Positions 33,899-43,905 of a stretch of 64,000 bases of DNA are shown one piece after another. The translations under genes and the position numbers were made by a program. The DNA comes from Trebonia sp963734665 (GTDB taxonomy: Bacteria; Actinomycetota; Actinomycetes; Streptosporangiales; Streptosporangiaceae): contig CAVTIR010000006.1 in NCBI GenBank assembly GCA_963734665.1, positions 124,001 through 188,000 on the forward strand, in the 5' to 3' direction. Below the pieces are notes generated by a model. That model had not been told where the DNA came from, searched no databases, and was given only the letters and a program-made list of their open reading frames with translations. Position 1 is the first letter of the stretch; every line of letters begins with the position of its first letter.

Positions 33899-36102
33899 CG
33901 GCGGTCCATGAACTGGTCGGGAGCATGGTCTGGGTCGGGAGCATGGTCTGGAATGACAGGGAAGGAGCCAGTGGCGGCCTCAGCGGCGCGTGGTACCGGG
34001 TCAGGGAGGATCTCCCTGACCTTGTCCTTGATCTGCTGGGTGATTTCCTCAGGAGGCAGGGTGGCGTCGAGTACGAGATACCGGTCCGGCTCCGCATGGG
34101 CCAGCACGAGGAATCCGGCCCGCACCCGCCGGTGAAACTCAAGTGGCTCCGCTTCGAGCCGGTCGGCCGAATGGGCATGCCGGCTGAGCCCAGTCTCCGG
34201 CGGCATGTCGAGCAGCACCGTGAGATCGGGCGTCCGCCCGTCGGTCGCCCAGCTGTTCAGCCGCGCGATGTCCGCCGTCGGGATGCCGCGCCCGGCGCCC
34301 TGGTAGGCAAGCGAGGAGTCGATGTACCGGTCGGTGATCACCACCGCCCCGCGCTCTAGGGCCGGGTCGATGACTTTCTCCACATGCTCGGCCCGGTCGG
34401 CGGCATAGAGCAGGGCCTCGCTGTGCGCGGACATGCCGGAGTGGGCGGTGTCAAGCACTAGCGCGCGCAGCCGCATGCCGATCTTGGTCGCGCCGGGCTC
34501 GTGCGTGGTCACGACGTCGTAACCCTGGTCACGCAGCCAGATCGCGATCAGCCGGGCCTGCGTGGTCTTGCCGACTCCTTCGCCGCCCTCGAACGCGATG
34601 AACAGCCCGGCCGGGCCGTGCGACGGGTGCCCGTCGGGCGGCGGGGGCGCCGCCACGCGCTTGAGCGGCTCGTTCCTGATGGCCGCGAGCAGGTCCTCGA
34701 GCAGCGGCACGCCCTTGCGGTCATCGAGCTGCCGGTAGGACTGGATGCCGACGAAGGCGACAAGCACGGCCGACAGCAGGAGCAGCAGGTTGTCGCCCGG
34801 CGCGCCATACGTGATGTTCGCGATCGTGATTTCGCCGTTCTTCGATCCGGCCAGTGCCCCGATCACCGCGGAGAAGCCAGTGGCGACGAACCCCGCGACC
34901 GCGATCACCGCCAGCAGGATCGCCTGGATCGTCGACTGGAAGAACGCGAACACCCGGCCCCGGGTGTCGTCGTCGACCTCAAGCCCGACGATTGTGAAGC
35001 CCGTCGGGTAGGCGGTCCCTGATATGACCCCCATGAGGAACACGAACACCGTAACGACGGCCAGGTTCGGCACCAGGGCGATCATGGCGAGCGGCACCGC
35101 GGACGCGGTCAGCGTGACGCCGAACAGCCGTCTTCGGGAGAAGTCGCCGAAGGGCCGGCTGCCGAACCCCATGCCGATCGCCAGGCCGACAAGGATCATC
35201 GCGAAGACGAGGCTGAACCCGGCGGACCCGCCCTTCAGCGTGTACTGGATGTAGGAGGACGCGAGGCCGATCACCACGCCGGCGGCGCAGAACGCGCCGA
35301 TCATCCCGATCACCAGGCCGCGCACGACCGGTGTGTGCCTGATGAAGCGCCAGCCATCCCAGATGGCCTTGGCGGTCGACGGCACGGAAATCGGGCCGCT
35401 GTGCTCGCGTTTCCCGATCTGCCGCAGGAAGTACACGGTGATCGCGGAGACAAAGTAAGACGCGCCGTTGAAGTACAGCGCGAGATCCACCTTGTTGGTG
35501 TGGAAGACCGGGGCGACATGGCCGAGCCCGGTCGAGATGTAGCCGAGCACGACGAGCAAGAGCGCCGCGAGCGGCGCGGTGCCGTAGGTCATCAGCTGGC
35601 TGAGCTGGTTGGCCCGCTCCAGCTTGTCCTTGGGCACGAGATTCGGGATGGTGGCCGAGGCCGCCGGGTTCCAGAACTGCGACGCGATCCCGGCGAGGAA
35701 CTTCGCGACGAAGATCCACAGCAGGTTCGGGAACAGCGGGATGGAGATGAACAGCAGGCCACGGATCACGTCGCCGACGATCATCGTCATCCGCCGGTCA
35801 AGCCGGTCCGCGAGCGCGCCGGCGAGCGGCCCGAGCAGCAGCGCGGGCAGCAGCGTGACCACCCAGACGCCGCTGATCGACGAGGTCTTCGCCAGGTTGC
35901 TGCCGTGCGTCACCGACGGGGCGAGAGCGAGAAGCGCGAGGATCGACAGCCAGTCACCCAGGCTGGACAGCGACAGCGCGATCCACAGCGCGCGGAAGGG
36001 CTTGATGGCGAGCACTCCGTCCCCGGAGCGCGCTCGCCTAGCCCGGCGGCTTGGGGGCGCCTCACCCGGGCTGGCGCTGCGTGGCGTGGAGCGGATGTTC
36101 AC
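33895..36102 (-). CDS. tmk: MFS transporter-thymidylate kinase fusion
   Basis: 735 residues. The first ~440 are an MFS permease with about 12 helices (GDWLSILALLALAPS, LLGPLAGALADRLDRRMTMI, YPTGFTIVGLEVDDDTRGRV). Residues ~500-705 are a complete dTMP kinase: P-loop FEGGEGVGKTTQA, the DR(Y/H) motif ITDRYIDSSLAYQGAGRG and LLDMPPETGL. The last ~30 residues are low-complexity with TGSFPVIPDHAPDPDHAPD. The kinase makes dTDP for DNA synthesis. Similar MFS-Tmk fusions occur in other actinomycetes, where the permease role is unclear. Start GTG at 36102 lacks a clear ribosome site; GTG at 36015 is an alternative. Operon with holB. Confidence 0.9.
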   Translation of the reverse strand: MNIRSTPRSASPGEAPPSRRARRARSGDGVLAIKPFRALWIALSLSSLGDWLSILALLALAPSVTHGSNLAKTSSISGVWVVTLLPALLLGPLAGALADRLDRRMTMIVGDVIRGLLFISIPLFPNLLWIFVAKFLAGIASQFWNPAASATIPNLVPKDKLERANQLSQLMTYGTAPLAALLLVVLGYISTGLGHVAPVFHTNKVDLALYFNGASYFVSAITVYFLRQIGKREHSGPISVPSTAKAIWDGWRFIRHTPVVRGLVIGMIGAFCAAGVVIGLASSYIQYTLKGGSAGFSLVFAMILVGLAIGMGFGSRPFGDFSRRRLFGVTLTASAVPLAMIALVPNLAVVTVFVFLMGVISGTAYPTGFTIVGLEVDDDTRGRVFAFFQSTIQAILLAVIAVAGFVATGFSAVIGALAGSKNGEITIANITYGAPGDNLLLLLSAVLVAFVGIQSYRQLDDRKGVPLLEDLLAAIRNEPLKRVAAPPPPDGHPSHGPAGLFIAFEGGEGVGKTTQARLIAIWLRDQGYDVVTTHEPGATKIGMRLRALVLDTAHSGMSAHSEALLYAADRAEHVEKVIDPALERGAVVITDRYIDSSLAYQGAGRGIPTADIARLNSWATDGRTPDLTVLLDMPPETGLSRHAHSADRLEAEPLEFHRRVRAGFLVLAHAEPDRYLVLDATLPPEEITQQIKDKVREILPDPVPRAAEAATGSFPVIPDHAPDPDHAPDQFMDRR

Positions 36103-36168
36103 GGCGCTAGGTTATCGATAGCTGGCAGCGTGCCTGGTTATCACTGCTCGATCGTGATTCTACTTCGG

Positions 36169-39100
36169 TTAGGTTTCCGTACCTTTACGCGTGCTTGTCG
36201 TCTTTTTCGCCGTAGTTGGCTTAGCGGCCGTGCCTGTCGCCTTCTTAGGCGTCGTCTTCGTAGCCGCTGCCTTCGTAGCCGTCGTCTTCTTGGCCGTCGG
36301 CTTCTTCGCTGCCGGAGCCTTCGTCGCGGTGGCCTTGCGCGCACGCGGTGCCGGAGCGGCGGCCCGACGGTCGGCGAGCAACTCGGCGCCGCGCTCTGGT
36401 GTAACCGTGGCCACCTCGTCGCCCTTGCGCAGGGAGGCGTTGGTCTCGCCGTCGGTCACGTACGGGCCGAACCTGCCGTCCTTGATCACCATCGGCTTAC
36501 CGGTCGCCGGGTCGTTGCCGAGCTCGCGCAGTGGCGGCGCGGCGGCGGCCCGGCCACGGCCACGGGCCTTGGGCTCCGCGAGCAGCGCCTTCGCCTGCTC
36601 GAGCGAGACGGTGAACATGTCCTCCTCGGTCGCCAGCGACCTACTTTCCGCGCCGTGCTTAACGTACGGGCCATACCGGCCGTTCAGCACGGTGACGGGC
36701 TCACCGTCGATCTCGCCGAGGGTCCGCGGCAGGCTGAGCAGCTTGAGCGCGTCGTCGAGCGTCACGTTGTCCAGGTCCATGGACTTCAGCAGCGAGGCGG
36801 TGCGCGGCTTGTCCTTCGCGCCCTCGGGAAGCACCTCGGTCACGTACGGCCCGAACCGCCCCGCCTTCGCCACCAGCTCATGACCGGTCACCGGGTCGGA
36901 ACCGAGCGGCTTGTCCCCGCTCGGGATGCTGAACAGCTCTTCCGCCTTCTCCGGCGTCAGCTCGTCGGGCGCCATGTCCTCGGGCACGTTGGCCCGCTGC
37001 CCGCCCCGCTCCAGGTACGGCCCGTACCTGCCGACCCGGACGATGATGTCGGTCCCGGCGAGCGGGAAGGAGCTGACGTCCCGGGGATCGATGTCCCCGA
37101 TGTCGGAGACCAGAGCCTTAAGCCCAAGTCCAGCAGAGTCATCAGAACGGGTTCGGCTTGCTGTCTTCGCCTCACCATTGCCGCCCTTGTCGTCAGCGCC
37201 GAAGTAGAAGCGGCGCAGCCACGGCACCCGCTCTGCTTCTCCCCTGGCGATCTCGTCGAGGGCGTCTTCCATCTGCGCGGTGAACGCGTAGTCGACGAGC
37301 TGCCCGAAGTGGTCCTCAAGGAGCTTGATCACCGCGAATGCCAGGAAGGACGGCACCAGCGCAGTGCCCTTCTTGAAGACATACCCCCGGTCAAGAATCG
37401 TGCCGATGATGCTCGCGTAGGTGGAGGGCCGTCCGATCTCCCGGTCTTCGAGCTCCTTGACCAGGGAGGCCTCGGTGTAGCGGGCCGGCGCCCTGGTGGC
37501 GTGCTCGGCCGCGCCGACGCGCAGCGCCCGCAGCGCCTGCTCCTCGGCCAGGGTGGGCAGGCGGCGCTCCTGATCGTCGGTGTCGGTGCTCGCGTCGTCG
37601 TTGGACTCGACGTAGGCCCGCAGGAACCCGTAGAAGTTGATGATCTTGCCGGAGGCGCCGAATTCGGTGGTCCGCACGGCCGCCGGGTCAAAGGACTGAG
37701 CCTGACTCGAAGCCACAACCCGTTCTGGCTGCTGGTTCAGACCTTGACTTCCTGCCGGGGTTCCCTCGACCCGGATGGACACGGACTCGCCGGTCGCGTC
37801 CTTCATCTGGCAGGCGACGGTGCGCTTCCAGACCAGGTCGTAGAGGCGCAGCTCGTCGCCCTTGAGGCCGGTTCGCTGCGCTTCCTGCGGGGTGCGGAAG
37901 CGGTCGCCCGCCGGGCGGATCGCCTCGTGCGCCTCCTGCGCGTTCTTGACCTTGCTCGTGTACGTCCGCGGCGCGTCCGGCACGTACTCGGGGCCGTAGA
38001 GCTCGCGCGCCTGCTGCCTGGCGGCGTCGATCGCGGTCTGCGAGAGCACGATCGAGTCGGTTCGCATGTAGGTGATGTAGCCGTTCTCATACAGCCGCTG
38101 CGCCACCGACATCGTGTACTTCGCGGAGAACCCCAGCTTGCGGGAGGCCTCCTGCTGCAGGGTGGTGGTGCGGAACGGCGCGTACGGGGAACGGCGGTAC
38201 GGCTTGCGCTCGACGGAGGCAACGCGGAATTGCGCGTCCTTCGCGCTCAGCCGGGCGGCGAGCGCGGACGCGCCGGCCCCGTCAAGGTGCAGGAGCTGCT
38301 GCTTCGCGTTCGGGTCGGCTCGCAGTTCGCCAAGCGAGGTGAAGTCACGGCCCTGGGCGACTCGCCTGCCGTCGACGCTCATCAGCGTCGCGATGAAGCT
38401 GGTCGGGCTGTCCGGGAGCCTTTCCTTGCCGTGCTCCGCCGTGGCGAGTTCGGCTTCCAGGTCCCAGTAGCTCGCTGAGCGGAACTTGATCCGCTCCCAC
38501 TCCCGGTCGACGATCAGCCGGGTGGCGACCGACTGGACGCGGCCGGCCGAGAGCCTCGGCATGACCTTCTTCCACAGCACGGGGGAGACCTCGTAGCCGT
38601 AGAGGCGGTCGAGGACGCGCCTGGTCTGGTAGGCGTCGACCTTGCCCTGGTTGAGCTCGGTCGGGTTGGCGATGGCCCGGGCGATCGCCTCCGGCGTGAT
38701 CTCGTGGAAGACCATCCGCTTGGTCGGCACCTTCGGCTTGAGTTCTTCCGTCAGGTGCCACGCGATGGCCTCGCCCTCGCGGTCCTCATCAGTGGCGAGG
38801 TAGAGCTCGTCGGCGTCCTTGAGCAGCGTCTTGAGCTTGGAGACCTGCTGCTTCTTATCGCTCGGCACGACGTAGAGGGCCTTAAAGTCGTCGTCGACAT
38901 CGACGCCAAGGCGAGCCCACGGCTGCGCGCGGAACTTTTCCGGGATTTCTGCCGCTTTGTCGGGCATGTCCCGAATGTGGCCGATGCTCGACTCGACCAC
39001 ATATCCCTTGCCGAGGTAGCCGGCGATGGTCCTGGCCTTCGCCGGGGATTCCACGATCACTAGCCGGGTGCCCTGGCCGTTCCCGTTTCCGGCATCGCTC

Positions 39101-39171
39101 CGCCCGGAGGCCCCGTCTCCGTTGTGGGAGGCCGCCGTCGTCTTGCCTGCGGCCTTGCTTCTTGCTGGCAC
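36169..39171 (-). CDS. topA: DNA topoisomerase I
   Basis: 1000-residue type IA topoisomerase that relaxes negative supercoils. The Toprim domain starts at RLVIVESPAKARTIAGYLGK and continues to LATDEDREGEAIAWHL. The cleavage tyrosine is in GYITYMRTDS near residue 365. Five repeats of the RFGPYV/RYGPYL type (residues ~660-900) replace the zinc fingers of E. coli TopA. The end is a Lys/Ala/Thr-rich tail (KKPTAKKTTATKAAATK), a known feature of actinobacterial enzymes that increases processivity. I take GTG at 39171 (GGAAAAG upstream); in-frame GTG at 39189 and the upstream start at 39246 are less likely. Confidence 0.95.
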   Translation of the reverse strand: MPARSKAAGKTTAASHNGDGASGRSDAGNGNGQGTRLVIVESPAKARTIAGYLGKGYVVESSIGHIRDMPDKAAEIPEKFRAQPWARLGVDVDDDFKALYVVPSDKKQQVSKLKTLLKDADELYLATDEDREGEAIAWHLTEELKPKVPTKRMVFHEITPEAIARAIANPTELNQGKVDAYQTRRVLDRLYGYEVSPVLWKKVMPRLSAGRVQSVATRLIVDREWERIKFRSASYWDLEAELATAEHGKERLPDSPTSFIATLMSVDGRRVAQGRDFTSLGELRADPNAKQQLLHLDGAGASALAARLSAKDAQFRVASVERKPYRRSPYAPFRTTTLQQEASRKLGFSAKYTMSVAQRLYENGYITYMRTDSIVLSQTAIDAARQQARELYGPEYVPDAPRTYTSKVKNAQEAHEAIRPAGDRFRTPQEAQRTGLKGDELRLYDLVWKRTVACQMKDATGESVSIRVEGTPAGSQGLNQQPERVVASSQAQSFDPAAVRTTEFGASGKIINFYGFLRAYVESNDDASTDTDDQERRLPTLAEEQALRALRVGAAEHATRAPARYTEASLVKELEDREIGRPSTYASIIGTILDRGYVFKKGTALVPSFLAFAVIKLLEDHFGQLVDYAFTAQMEDALDEIARGEAERVPWLRRFYFGADDKGGNGEAKTASRTRSDDSAGLGLKALVSDIGDIDPRDVSSFPLAGTDIIVRVGRYGPYLERGGQRANVPEDMAPDELTPEKAEELFSIPSGDKPLGSDPVTGHELVAKAGRFGPYVTEVLPEGAKDKPRTASLLKSMDLDNVTLDDALKLLSLPRTLGEIDGEPVTVLNGRYGPYVKHGAESRSLATEEDMFTVSLEQAKALLAEPKARGRGRAAAAPPLRELGNDPATGKPMVIKDGRFGPYVTDGETNASLRKGDEVATVTPERGAELLADRRAAAPAPRARKATATKAPAAKKPTAKKTTATKAAATKTTPKKATGTAAKPTTAKKTTSTRKGTET

Positions 39172-39431
39172 GCTCTTTTCCAACCTCACATCCGCGGCGT
39201 GGCCCGTCACGCCTAAGCGGGCTACCGCCACGCTCCGACGTGACACTCACCGCAAGTACCATACGCGGCGCGGCCACGAAATGCCCGTCCCTGCCGTTAT
39301 CCCTGCAACCCGATTAGCCGTCCAGACTGTTCCCAGCGTGCTCTGTGCCACAGAGCGATCCGCGCAATCCGCGCGCGGAAGTTGGCCTGTCCGGCTTGCG
39401 CACTCCGTGAACGGAAGCACAATAAGAGGTA

Positions 39432-39617
39432 ATGCTGGAGTATGACTACCTCGTCTTGTACCTGCCGCGCGGCACGTCACGCGACGCTGCGCGGCGTATC
39501 CTCACGGATCACGCGGAGTACGGAGCATGGGAACTGGCCAGGCTCCGCCTCTATGCGGACGGCAGCAGGAAGGCTACTCTCCGCCGTCGCATAATACGCG
39601 CCGTAAGGACGTTTTGA
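39432..39617 (+). CDS. DUF5703-family small protein
   Basis: 61 residues, MLEYDYLVLYLPRGTSRDA at the N-terminus, then RILTDHAEYGAWELARLRLY and the basic C-terminus RRRIIRAVRTF. This pattern is conserved in a small actinobacterial protein family (DUF5703) of unknown function. The ATG is preceded by AAGAGG (positions 39423-39428). It is divergent from topA and convergent with the M20 peptidase gene. Confidence 0.85.
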   Translation: MLEYDYLVLYLPRGTSRDAARRILTDHAEYGAWELARLRLYADGSRKATLRRRIIRAVRTF

Positions 39618-39630
39618 CACCCGCTTCGGG

Positions 39631-40954
39631 CTAGCAGATGTCCAGCAGGCGGTCCAGGACCCGGACGCCGAACTGGAGGCCCGCTACCGGGACACGCTCG
39701 TCGACGCCATGGAACATGCCGAAAAAGTCCAGCTCTGACGGCAGGCGCAGCGGGCTGAACCCGAAGCAGCGGATGCCGAGCTGGGAGAACCACTTAGCGT
39801 CGGTCCCGGCGGACAGGCAGTACGGCGCCACGATCGCGTCGGGGTCTTCGGCGCTCAGGGCCTGCGACATCGAGTCCCACAAATGACCGTCGGGGGTGGT
39901 TTCAAGAGCGATGTCATGATGGATGAACTCCCGGCTGACCGCCGAGCCGAGCAGCCGGTCGAACTCCTCGAAGAACTCCTCCTCGCGGCCGGGCAGGAAG
40001 CGCCCGTCGACCTCGCCGGTCGCGGTCTGCGGGATCACGTTGACCTTGTAGCCGGCCTTGAGTCCGGTCGGGTTGGCGGTGTGCTGTGTGGTCGCGCCGA
40101 TCATCTTGCTGATCCCGCCGAGCTTGCCGATGACGCTTGCCGGGTCCTCGGGGTTGAAGTCAACGCCAAGGACTTCGCTGGCCTTCCGCAGGAACGCCGT
40201 CGTCGCGTCCGGGAGCTGGGTTGGCCACTGGTGCCGCCCGACCCTCGCCAGCGCCTCCGCGAGCTTAGTGACCGCGTTGTCGGTGTGGATCATCGACCCG
40301 TGCCCCGCCGTGCCTGTCGCGGTAAGCCGCATCCAGGCCAGGCCCTTCTCCGCCGTCTGCACAGCGTAGAGGCGCTGGTCGCCGACGGGCACGCTGAACC
40401 CGCCGACCTCACCGATCGCCTCCGTTACGCCTTCGAAGAGCTCCGGGTGCTCCCTTGCGAGGAACCCGGCGCCCCAGTTGCCGCCAGCCTCTTCGTCCGC
40501 GGTGAACGCGAGCACGACGTCACGGGCAGGCTTGCGGCCTTCCCTGATCCTCTGCCGCACGACCGCGAGCATCATCGCGTCCATGTCCTTCATGTCGACC
40601 GCGCCGCGCCCCCAGAACGCAGTCATCGGCGATCTCCCCGCCGAACGGGTGCTCCCGCCAGTCACTCGCGTTCGCGGGCACGACGTCCAGGTGCCCGTGG
40701 ATGAGCAGCGCGGGTCGGCTTTGGTCTGCGCCCTCGATACGCGTAACCAGGCTGGTCCGCTTCGGGTGCGACTCAAGAACCGCCGGCGTGAGCCCGACCT
40801 CCCCGAGCAGGCCGGCGACATACTCGGCGGCCTTCCGCTCCCCCGGCCCGGAGTGATCCCCCGGATTGGTCGTGTCGATCCTGATCAGGTCGCGGCAAAT
40901 ACCGACGACCTCCTGGGCCCCACTGGGTACTTCCCTGTTTTGGTTCTCAGTCAC
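39631..40954 (-). pseudogene. M20-family metallopeptidase, one frameshift
   Basis: The N-terminal frame reads from GTG 40954 through ICRDLIRIDTTNPGD and the metal motif HGHLDVVPA to GGEIADD. The C-terminal frame picks up with FWGRGAVDMKDMDAM and continues with TADEEAGG (catalytic and metal glutamates), GTAGHGSM, FNPEDPASV, and the last metal site FHGVDERV before the stop at 39631. Both halves align end to end as a single ~440-residue dipeptidase/deacylase with all ligands retained. They are joined by a single-base indel near 40615-40630 within a GC run. It may be a genuine recent mutation, a programmed event or a sequencing error. Confidence 0.8.
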
Positions 40955-41214
40955 CCTCCCATCGTGCCACCACCCCGTCCCACCTGCGCACCGGTAACCG
41001 GGGGGCATCGCCGAACATAACCACCCAAAACGAGTGCCAGGGATGTGCTAGCTGGCCCTAAGTTCGACGGTGAGCCAGCTTGGGGACCGCCCCGACCGCA
41101 CAGCAGCAAGGGGGTCCACAGCTCCTGTGGCCCACGGGACCAGAGCGCAGCAGGCGGTTCGCTAAGAGGCGCAAGGTTTGCTAGCCTTAGCCAGCCGACG
41201 TGATCGGCACACCC

Positions 41215-41300
41215 GTCCGGGTGGCGGAATAGGCAGACGCGCTAGCTTGAGGTGCTAGTGGCCGGTAACGGCTGTGGGGGTTCAAGTCCCCCCTCGGACA
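41215..41300 (+). tRNA. tRNA-Leu(GAG)
   Basis: 86-nt class II tRNA. The acceptor GTCCGGG pairs with CTCGGAC (one G-U). The anticodon stem CTAGC/GCTAG has loop TTGAGGT, giving anticodon GAG; a long variable arm (TGGCCGGTAACGGCTG) and T arm GGGGG-TTCAAGT-CCCCC follow. Reads CUC codons. The 3' end is the integration site of the tandem islands that follow; the gene at the left border is intact. Confidence 0.95.
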
Positions 41301-41307
41301 CGTTAAA
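41280..41307. repeat. att copy 1 (left border of island 1)
   Basis: 28 bp starting GTTCAAGTCCCCCCTCGGAC and ending CGTTAAA. It covers the T-arm 3' half and acceptor strand of tRNA-Leu and extends 7 bp beyond the gene. Identical to copy 2. Copies 1 and 2 also share the sequence that follows, into the recombinase genes. Confidence 0.85.
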
Positions 41308-41431
41308 TCCCCATATTTCCCTGTTTTCGGGCATGGCAGATCGTCACCTGGGCGCGGGCTTGCGCCGGCGCCGGGCGACCGGCGGTCTTCTTTCTCGTCC
41401 TTCCTGTGCAGTGGCCCCTTTCAGGCCGGGG

Positions 41432-42955
41432 TTAGCTTGCTTTCCTGATGGTGGTCTTGTTGGCCTCGGCCGTGCCCGCCTGCAGGGTTCCTGCGGCCGG
41501 ATCATAGGTGAGGGTGATCTGGTGCTCGCGCAGGTACCCGATCGCGTCTTCCGGGCTCGCTGCCGGGGGCCGGGCATCGGTTCCCCGGCGAGTGCGCCGC
41601 CGGCGGCTGGCGGGAGGCTGCGTCCCGGTCAGGAGGAGATGCAGGGCGGGCAGGCGCGGCAGGATGCGGTCCTCGCGGACGTGGGCGTTCTTCGGCCGCC
41701 CCGGGTCCGGCGGGGATGCGGTGGTGTGGCCGTGGCGGCACCTGTAGGCCGGCTTGCCGTTGGACCAGGCTGATTCCATCCGCCGCCCGCACAGCGCGCA
41801 GGTCACCAGCCCGGCCAGCAGGTACCGCCGCTTCTGCGGCACTGCCGGGCCGGCTTCGGGGGCGGGGCCGCGGGCGGCGCTGACGTCCTGGGCGGCGATG
41901 AAGTCATCCTCGCTGACCAGCGCCTCGTGCGCCGGCCTGCTCGAGATGACCCACCCGTCGGGCAGGTTCCACCGCTGCACCTTCTTGTGCCCCAGGCTGA
42001 CGTCGGCCGGGTCGGCGAGATCGCGGTCGGTGCGCTGCCGGTTCCACACCTGCCGGCCGGTGTACCGCGGGTTGGCCAGGATCGTGGTCACCGTCCGCAG
42101 CGTCCAGACCGCCCCCGTGCGGTGCCGGTTCCGCTGCGGGTCGGCGGCCGACGGGCAGGGGAGCCCGGCGTCGTTCAGCGCCCGGGTGATCCGCGCCGCC
42201 GAGTGCCCGGCCAGCCGCTGCGCGAACATCCACCGCACCACATGGGCGGTCTCGGGGTCGGGCTCGAGCCGGTGCGCACGGCGGCCCCAGGCGGCGTGCG
42301 CCTTGTTCGGGTGCGGCCCGGCGTCGCCGAGCCGGTAGCCGTACGGCGGGCGCCCGCCCAGGTACCGTCCCTGCTCCCGCGTCTGGACCGCCATCGCGGT
42401 CCGGACCCGGATGCTTGTGCGAGTGACCTCCCGCTTCGACGACAGGCCCAGGACCGTCATCGCCTGCTCGTGGTGCTCGGAGTGGTAGTCGACCTGGCCG
42501 CCGGCCTCCGGCAGCCACAGCTGTACCGCGTAGTGCTCGAACAGCGGCGCCATCAGCGCGTACTGGGCGCCGTAGAACGCCCGCTCGTACTCACCGACCA
42601 CGATCGCGTCCCAGCCCCGGTCCGGGTCTGCCAGGGCGGCGACCAGTGCTGCGGCCTGCGGGCGCCGCGCCCACGCCACTGACCGGCTCTCCCCGATATC
42701 GAAGAACTCGGCTGCGATCTGCCCGTGCCCGCGGACAAGCGCTCCCGCCTGCTCCTGCTGCCTGGCTCTGGAGGTCACCGGGTCCTGCCAGTCCTCTGTC
42801 GATACCCGTCCGTAGAATGCGAAGCGCAAGCCGCCGTGCGCCGAGTTCCCGGGACGGTGTTGGCGCTCCGACTGCCCCGCCCACGCCGCCAGCCTGTTGC
42901 AGCCCGGTTCTGGGCACGGCACCGTAACCGCCGGCCGCCTTCTCGCTGTGGCCAC
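41432..42955 (-). CDS. Large serine recombinase/integrase, island 1
   Basis: 507 residues. An N-terminal CPEPGCNRLAAW motif precedes the resolvase domain: FAFYGRVSTEDWQDPVTSR carries the nucleophilic serine, and the domain continues to VVGEYERAFYGAQYALM. Then come the recombinase domain (GRPPYGYRL, RRAHRLEPDPETAHVVRWMF, ILANPRYTGRQVWNRQRTD) and a zinc ribbon (LAGLVTCALCGRRMESAWS...YRCRHGH). The C-terminal ~70 residues are basic. The GTG start at 42955 has GGGAGG five bases upstream. It lies 132 bp inside the left border, reading toward the att site, and is the expected integrase. It is close in sequence to the island 2 enzyme throughout. Confidence 0.92.
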   Translation of the reverse strand: MATARRRPAVTVPCPEPGCNRLAAWAGQSERQHRPGNSAHGGLRFAFYGRVSTEDWQDPVTSRARQQEQAGALVRGHGQIAAEFFDIGESRSVAWARRPQAAALVAALADPDRGWDAIVVGEYERAFYGAQYALMAPLFEHYAVQLWLPEAGGQVDYHSEHHEQAMTVLGLSSKREVTRTSIRVRTAMAVQTREQGRYLGGRPPYGYRLGDAGPHPNKAHAAWGRRAHRLEPDPETAHVVRWMFAQRLAGHSAARITRALNDAGLPCPSAADPQRNRHRTGAVWTLRTVTTILANPRYTGRQVWNRQRTDRDLADPADVSLGHKKVQRWNLPDGWVISSRPAHEALVSEDDFIAAQDVSAARGPAPEAGPAVPQKRRYLLAGLVTCALCGRRMESAWSNGKPAYRCRHGHTTASPPDPGRPKNAHVREDRILPRLPALHLLLTGTQPPASRRRRTRRGTDARPPAASPEDAIGYLREHQITLTYDPAAGTLQAGTAEANKTTIRKAS

Positions 42956-43198
42956 CCGCGCCTCCCGTTCGGCGGAGACTACCCCGCGTCCAGCACGCAC
43001 GCCACACGCCGGGAGAACCACAGTGAATTTCGGAAATTAAGTAAATTGTCGCGTATCTTACGGCGCACTATTTGTCGGCATTTTTCAGTACATTCGACCC
43101 GGACTGGACGATGGCGAACTCGGCGAGTCGTTGCAGGCTGCGCTGGCAGCCCGTGACCAGCCTTGTGGGCTGTGCGAATCGCAGCCATCAATGACTGG

Positions 43199-43813
43199 TT
43201 ATAACGGATCGCGCTGGCCAGCCCCGGGCGTGAGAACCTCGATGGTGCCGAGTGCGGGACGCACCTTATACACCATGTCAGAGGAGTGGCTGAGCCTCAG
43301 CGCCTCTAGGCGGCCCAGCCCCGCCAGGTTCTTCAGCAGCATCCGGCCGATCATCTCGTGCGACACCAGCAGCGGGGCGCGCACTCCCGAACGGGCGATC
43401 CAGGCCAGCGCCCGGCCTGCCCGGGCGTCGGCGTCGGCATAGCTCTCGCCACCGGGGAAGCGATAGAAGTACTTGTCCCGAGCCCGGGCCTCGGCCTGCC
43501 CCGGCCAGGCGGCCGCGATCTCGGCACGGGTAAGGCCCGATAGCTCCCCGTGATCGACTTCGCTGAGATCGTCCAGCGCCTGCACCGGCATTCCGAGCGC
43601 GGCGGCGAACACGGCGGCGGAGGTCCGCGCGCGCCCCAACGGGCTGCTGAACAGCGCATCGACCGGTTCGCGGCGGACCGCGGCGGCGTTGCGGTGCACT
43701 TGCAGGACACCCTCGGGAGTGAGCGGCGAATCGAGCCGGCCCTGCTGCCGGCCTTCCAGATTCCACACCGTCTGCCCGTGCCGGGCCAGGTACACGGACT
43801 CGAACGCGAACAC
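43199..43813 (-). CDS. Histidine phosphatase (phosphoglycerate-mutase-like)
   Basis: 204 residues. The catalytic RHG motif is in VYLARHGQTVWNLEGR near residue 10; LTPEGVLQVHRNAAAV, LFSSPLGRARTSA, EVDHGELSGL and the second histidine in PLLVSHEMIGRML follow. These are the residues of the cobC/gpm family that form and hydrolyse phosphohistidine. The substrate could be a sugar, nucleoside or small-molecule phosphate. The GTG at 43813 is preferred to the TTG at 43888 because the domain starts a few residues later. Divergent from aroA with a 92-bp gap. Confidence 0.85.
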   Translation of the reverse strand: MFAFESVYLARHGQTVWNLEGRQQGRLDSPLTPEGVLQVHRNAAAVRREPVDALFSSPLGRARTSAAVFAAALGMPVQALDDLSEVDHGELSGLTRAEIAAAWPGQAEARARDKYFYRFPGGESYADADARAGRALAWIARSGVRAPLLVSHEMIGRMLLKNLAGLGRLEALRLSHSSDMVYKVRPALGTIEVLTPGAGQRDPL

Positions 43814-43905
43814 AACCCGTAGTCCTACCGGACCACGACCCGGATCGCCACGGTTTTCCCGCACTACGAGACGTCGCCTGACGGTCAAGCCGTAGGCTCG
43901 CTGGC

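Noticed and set aside
35335..38478. 1047-codon plus-strand frame
   Set aside because: Antisense to tmk and topA; Arg/His/Gly-rich with no domain despite its length.
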